A stretch of 7,372 nucleotides of DNA from the NCBI GenBank assembly GCA_937899365.1, contig CALBPH010000615.1, positions 1-7,372 on the forward strand, read 5' to 3'. This DNA comes from an uncultured Leptolyngbya sp. (GTDB lineage Bacteria; Cyanobacteriota; Cyanobacteriia; Phormidesmidales; Phormidesmidaceae). Below, piece after piece: positions 5,069-7,372 of this stretch (its first letter is position 1; every line of letters starts with the position of its first letter). Below the pieces are notes generated by a model that was not told the origin of the DNA, did no database searches, and worked only from the letters and a program-made list of their open reading frames with translations. A program made the position numbers and the translations under genes.

Positions 5069-6577
5069 TTATCGAGCTGTAGGCTGCCGAATATCGAGCA
5101 CGTCGCCAGCATCAATTGTGACAGTGCCGTCGAGCGCGGGGGTGGCACCTGTTGCGGTGGCTGTTCCATAAAAACGTACGGTGTCATTAGCCCAAATGTG
5201 GACGCTGCCCCCCGTGTCGGTCTCCGAGTTTGCTTGCAGGATAGAGCTACGATCCACTAAGACATAGCCTGCACTAAATCCATCTTCGACGGGCATTCCA
5301 CCAATGGATAGGGTGCCAGCTTGACCCACTCCATCGGCGTAGATTTCGCCTCCCACCAGGTTGATTTGATCGCCAAGCAAGGTCACCTGGCCTGGAGACC
5401 CGAGCTGGTCAGCTGGAGTATTGTCCGAAACATCCACAGTGCCCCTGACTAATACTGTGCCTGGGGCAGGTGTTAAGGGTGGGGTGGATGTGAGGGTTTG
5501 GGATCCATCGGGGCTGACTTCAATTTGGGTTGCACTGGGCTCGTTGCCACCGGTCAACAGCTGGGCTAGCTCTGTGGTGGGTAGTGCGGTAGCCGCAGCC
5601 TGGCCATCGCTAGGAGAGAGGGCGGCTAGGGTATCGGCTGGAATCACATCTAGGCTGAGTAGGTTGCCGGGCTGGTTGAGTCGTAGCAGGGTTTCTCCCG
5701 ATGTGGCGATGAGGTTGACATTCCCCCCGGGGGCGATAAGGCTGCCGTCGTTCTGGATGTATTGACCAATGAGGGTGATGGTCGATTGGGACTCTACCTG
5801 TAAGCTACCTTGGTTTTCAATGCTTCCATAGGGTAGGTCTGTAGAGAGGGTGTCTAGTGCCGCTGAGTTGGCGGGGGCTGCAAGTAATAAATAACCGCTA
5901 GGGGCTCCAGTCAGGTCATTCACTGTGGGGTCAGCTGAGGTCGCCGCTATTAAACCTGTTGAACCATTGAACAGCGGCGTTAGGGTGCTAGCTGAACTCG
6001 TATCTCCGGTAGTCGTTAGCTCGACCTCGCTTACCGAGCCATTGATAGATAAAAGATAGGTGTCCTCAAACAGCAGGCCTGACGCCGTTGTCGCGGTCAG
6101 ATTGGCTGGTAAGCTCAGGCTCGCGTTTTCACCAAAAATGATGCCGGCGGGGTTGACTAGAAAAAGCTTGGCCCCGCTGGCAATGTCTGAATCATTGCTG
6201 GTTATTTTGAGCAGCCCATCAATGGCTGAAGGCTGTAGCGCATTGATTAAACTGATGACATTGGCAACGTCAGGGTCGACTACAAAGTTGGCAGTATCGT
6301 CTGCGCCCAGGTCAAATTGCTGGAACTGATGAATGAGGTTGGGTTCGGTTCCACCCGATGACTGTCCGCCTAGAATATTAAGCTGGTTGGCTTGCCGATC
6401 AAGGGTTGTCTCGGAGGTTGCTGGCCGAATGGCTGTACCTGTCGCTGCTGCCGCGTCTGTTGAGGGGGAAACTGAAGGGGATGTCTCAATTTGGAGCTGG
6501 GCAGAGGCTGTGCCATGGAAACTCAGCAACCATAGTGGCATGGCTGCTAACAGGACGTATGAAAATTTGTAGATCAT
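5069..6577 (-). CDS. Short exported protein with a filamentous-haemagglutinin (TPS) N-terminal domain
   Basis: Read from ATG 6575-6577 the product is 502 residues. Residues 1-26 are a clean signal peptide (MIYKFSY, hydrophobic VLLAAMPLWLLSF, cut at ASA|Q). A TPS secretion domain follows, with HQFQQFDLG (about 83-91), VANVISLINALQPSAIDG and the signature NPAGIIFGENASL (142-154). From about 250 to the end, short Gly/Asp-bounded strands such as GSIENQGSLQV, GSLIAPGGNVNLIA and GTVTIDAGDVLDI suggest a beta-helix. The mature part has no cysteine and only ten Lys/Arg, so it is very acidic. Known relatives cross the outer membrane through a TpsB pore and serve adhesion or matrix roles; no TpsB is present here. 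Most relatives are much longer, so this may be a minimal form or a truncated one. A longer TTG start (6634) coincides with the candidate -35 box and is not preferred. The chosen ATG has no clear SD. Confidence 0.85.
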   Translation of the reverse strand: MIYKFSYVLLAAMPLWLLSFHGTASAQLQIETSPSVSPSTDAAAATGTAIRPATSETTLDRQANQLNILGGQSSGGTEPNLIHQFQQFDLGADDTANFVVDPDVANVISLINALQPSAIDGLLKITSNDSDIASGAKLFLVNPAGIIFGENASLSLPANLTATTASGLLFEDTYLLSINGSVSEVELTTTGDTSSASTLTPLFNGSTGLIAATSADPTVNDLTGAPSGYLLLAAPANSAALDTLSTDLPYGSIENQGSLQVESQSTITLIGQYIQNDGSLIAPGGNVNLIATSGETLLRLNQPGNLLSLDVIPADTLAALSPSDGQAAATALPTTELAQLLTGGNEPSATQIEVSPDGSQTLTSTPPLTPAPGTVLVRGTVDVSDNTPADQLGSPGQVTLLGDQINLVGGEIYADGVGQAGTLSIGGMPVEDGFSAGYVLVDRSSILQANSETDTGGSVHIWANDTVRFYGTATATGATPALDGTVTIDAGDVLDIRQPTAR

Positions 6578-6605
6578 GGAGTTAGCAATTGCTAGACAGG
6601 TCGTC

Positions 6606-6634
6606 AGCATATGCACTAGGTAAAGATGTATCAA
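6606..6634 (-). promoter_or_regulatory. Candidate promoter of the TPS-domain gene
   Basis: TTGATA (6629-6634, 5 of 6) and TATGCT (6606-6611, 4 of 6) lie 17 bp apart on the minus strand. A start near 6599 leaves a leader of about 22 nt before the ATG at 6577. A perfect 12-bp palindrome TAGCAATTGCTA (6583-6594) falls within that leader and could be an operator or a restriction-like chance palindrome. Confidence 0.4.
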
Positions 6635-6755
6635 GAACTACAGATGGCACCCTCCATATAAATGATACGGGGAATTTTTAATGCAACCTGAAGGAACGAT
6701 AAAGATCACTGTATTGAAATCATGAAGTTTGTTGGCTAAATGGATGGACTCATAA

Positions 6756-6771
6756 GTTCGGGAACCCGTAC
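6756..6771 (+). promoter_or_regulatory. K-box upstream of groES
   Basis: The sequence GTTCGG-GAAC-CCGTAC fits every fixed position of the K-box consensus GTTCGG-NNAN-CCNNAC, which has been described in cyanobacterial groE promoters as a light- and heat-responsive element independent of HrcA/CIRCE. It ends 39 bp before the CIRCE element. Confidence 0.75.
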
Positions 6772-6782
6772 CCGTTGACGTG

Positions 6783-6810
6783 TTGCGATCGCAACTCTCC
6801 AAGCGATAAA
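6783..6810 (+). promoter_or_regulatory. Candidate groES promoter
   Basis: TTGCGA (6783-6788) and GATAAA (6805-6810) are 16 bp apart, each 4 of 6 to consensus. A start near 6817 would fall inside CIRCE, the usual geometry for HrcA repression. The nearby TTGACG (6775-6780) is a better -35 word but has no matching -10 at a normal distance. Confidence 0.4.
6785..6792. repeat. HIP1 octamer
   Basis: GCGATCGC is the highly iterated palindrome of many cyanobacterial genomes. Only this perfect copy was seen in the window. It overlaps the candidate groES -35 box. Confidence 0.8.
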
Positions 6811-6837
6811 TTAGCACTCGGCAATAGAGAGTGCTAA
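6811..6837 (+). promoter_or_regulatory. CIRCE operator (HrcA binding site)
   Basis: TTAGCACTC and GAGTGCTAA are exact inverted repeats with a 9-base spacer, matching the CIRCE consensus in full. HrcA bound here represses groESL under normal conditions and releases on heat shock. It lies 127 bp before the groES start codon. Confidence 0.97.
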
Positions 6838-6860
6838 ACCGTGTTCAGGTTGCAGCTTCT

Positions 6861-6921
6861 TCCCTGATCAAACCCTTTCAGTTGATCAAGGGACTGTCCA
6901 GACGGCCTGATGTCGTCTTGG
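6861..6921 (+). other. Two hairpins in the groES leader
   Basis: First, TCCC-TGATCAA (6861-6871) pairs with TTGATCA-A-GGGA (6882-6893): 11 bp with one bulged A and a 10-nt loop. Second, CCAGACG (6898-6904) pairs with CGTCT-T-GG (6914-6921): 7 bp with one bulged T. If transcription starts in CIRCE, both lie in a leader of roughly 150 nt. They may stabilise the mRNA or organise its folding; function is unproven. Confidence 0.45.
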
Positions 6922-6929
6922 TGCAATTG

Positions 6930-6958
6930 CCGAATGATTGATCTATCAAAGTTCGGAG
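6930..6958 (+). promoter_or_regulatory. Possible SD-occluding helix at the groES start
   Basis: CCGAA (6930-6934) can pair with TTCGG (6952-6956), and TGAT (6935-6938) with ATCA (6945-6948), around a 6-nt loop with a 3-nt bulge AAG. This nine-pair helix covers the first half of the Shine-Dalgarno GGAG (6955-6958), six bases before the ATG. Such a weak helix could open on warming, in the manner of an RNA thermometer. This is inferred from complementarity only. Confidence 0.35.
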
Positions 6959-6964
6959 AAAACT

Positions 6965-7276
6965 ATGGCAGCCATTTCTTTGAGTGTTTCAAGCGTCACT
7001 CCCCTAGGTGATCGCGTTCTTATCAAAGTCAACGCATCTGAAGAAAAAACCGCTGGTGGCATTTTGCTGCCCGACACAGCTAAAGAAAAGCCCCAGGTTG
7101 GCGAAATTACCGCTGTTGGTCCTGGTAAGCGTGGTGATGACGGCAGCCGTCAGGCACCCGATGTAGAAGTTGGCAACAACGTCCTTTACTCCAAGTATGC
7201 CGGTACTGACATCAAGCTTGGTGGCGACGATTACGTGTTGCTTTCTGAGAAAGACATTCTTGCAGTTGTTGGCTAA
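6965..7276 (+). CDS. groES: Co-chaperonin GroES (Hsp10)
   Basis: GroES forms the heptameric lid of the GroEL chamber and helps fold cytosolic proteins. The 103-residue product begins MAAISLSVSSVTPLGDRVLI, a typical cyanobacterial N-terminus. It carries the mobile loop around residues 24-42, with the GroEL-binding hydrophobic triplet in GGILLP (I33, L34, L35), then VGEITAVGPGKR, GNNVLYSKYAGTDIKLGGDDYVLL and the closing strand EKDILAVVG. Length is normal. The ATG at 6965 is preferred over an in-frame TTG at 6938 because it has GGAG six bases upstream and matches the family start. K-box, CIRCE and a structured leader precede it, so heat and light control are expected. groEL should follow but is not reached in the 96 remaining bases. 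Confidence 0.98.
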   Translation: MAAISLSVSSVTPLGDRVLIKVNASEEKTAGGILLPDTAKEKPQVGEITAVGPGKRGDDGSRQAPDVEVGNNVLYSKYAGTDIKLGGDDYVLLSEKDILAVVG

Positions 7277-7299
7277 GCGCCAGCTGCAGTCCGCTTCTT

Positions 7300-7372
7300 G
7301 TGGGGGGAGGGGGGAGCCAACAGAGCAAACGAAAAAGAACAAAAAAAAAGAGAAAAAAAAAAAAAAAGAAAA
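7300..7372. other. Low-complexity end of the window
   Basis: After the groES stop the sequence passes through a G-rich run (7300-7316, two six-base G runs), and from about 7328 it is almost pure A with scattered G and C. No ribosome binding site and start for groEL can be seen. This reads as a poor-quality contig end or a low-complexity spacer rather than a functional element. Confidence 0.7.

Noticed and set aside
4894..5082. 62-codon plus-strand frame across the 21-bp hairpin
   Set aside because: It passes through a perfect stem-loop, overlaps the end of the TPS gene, and has neither SD nor family features.
6578..6634. TTG or upstream ATG start for the TPS-domain gene
   Set aside because: These starts overlap the candidate -35/-10 boxes and spoil an otherwise standard signal peptide beginning at 6577.
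6940..6945. GATCTA hexamer as a further groESL regulatory box (N-box)
   Set aside because: A six-base word is easily found by chance, lies too near the start codon, and my memory of the motif is not secure.
7004..7342. 112-codon minus-strand frame opposite groES
   Set aside because: It is antisense to a well-identified gene and begins in the low-complexity tail.
1..7372. CRISPR array, defence island, insertion sequence, tRNA or rRNA
   Set aside because: No regularly spaced repeats, transposase, nuclease or helicase cluster, cloverleaf, or rRNA signature was found on either strand; most of the window is housekeeping.

Overview
The window comes from a cyanobacterium. The evidence is a beta-epsilon ATP synthase pair standing apart from the other atp genes, a PSRP-3/Ycf65 ribosomal protein, a cyanobacterial-type HAD phosphatase, a PEP-CTERM-like exported protein, a two-partner-secretion (TPS) haemagglutinin-like protein, a HIP1 octamer (GCGATCGC), and a groES promoter carrying both a CIRCE operator and a K-box. 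The genus cannot be fixed from the sequence alone.

Layout. 1-94: no gene, some short helices, cut by the window edge. 95-898 (minus): a HAD-family hydrolase split by one in-frame TAA; codons for its conserved C-terminal part continue in the same frame after the stop. 1005-1304 (plus): PSRP-3, read from a TTG start behind a strong Shine-Dalgarno, divergent from the HAD gene. 1305-1527: convergent intergenic stretch with three hairpins, two of them likely terminators. 1528-3539 (minus): atpC (epsilon) and atpB (beta) of the F1 ATPase, separated by 149 bp that hold a repeat-built foldable element. 3692-4618 (minus): exported protein with a PEP-CTERM-like tail. 4619-5068: no gene, with a perfect 21-bp stem-loop at 4991-5037. 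5069-6577 (minus): short exported TPS-domain protein. 6578-6964: divergent control region with K-box, HIP1, CIRCE and a structured groES leader. 6965-7276 (plus): groES. From 7300 the sequence becomes G-rich and then almost pure A, and groEL is not reached.

How the parts relate. Most of the window is housekeeping: ATP synthesis, ribosome and chaperonin. The two exported proteins probably belong to the cell envelope or extracellular matrix, but neither the exosortase nor the TpsB transporter they would need is present here. I found no defence island, CRISPR array, insertion sequence or clear new multi-gene system. The points most worth a second look are the nonsense codon in the HAD gene, the possible SD-occluding helix plus two repressor-type sites at groES, the repeat element between atpB and atpC, and a weak cyclic-di-GMP-I riboswitch-like fragment at the left edge.
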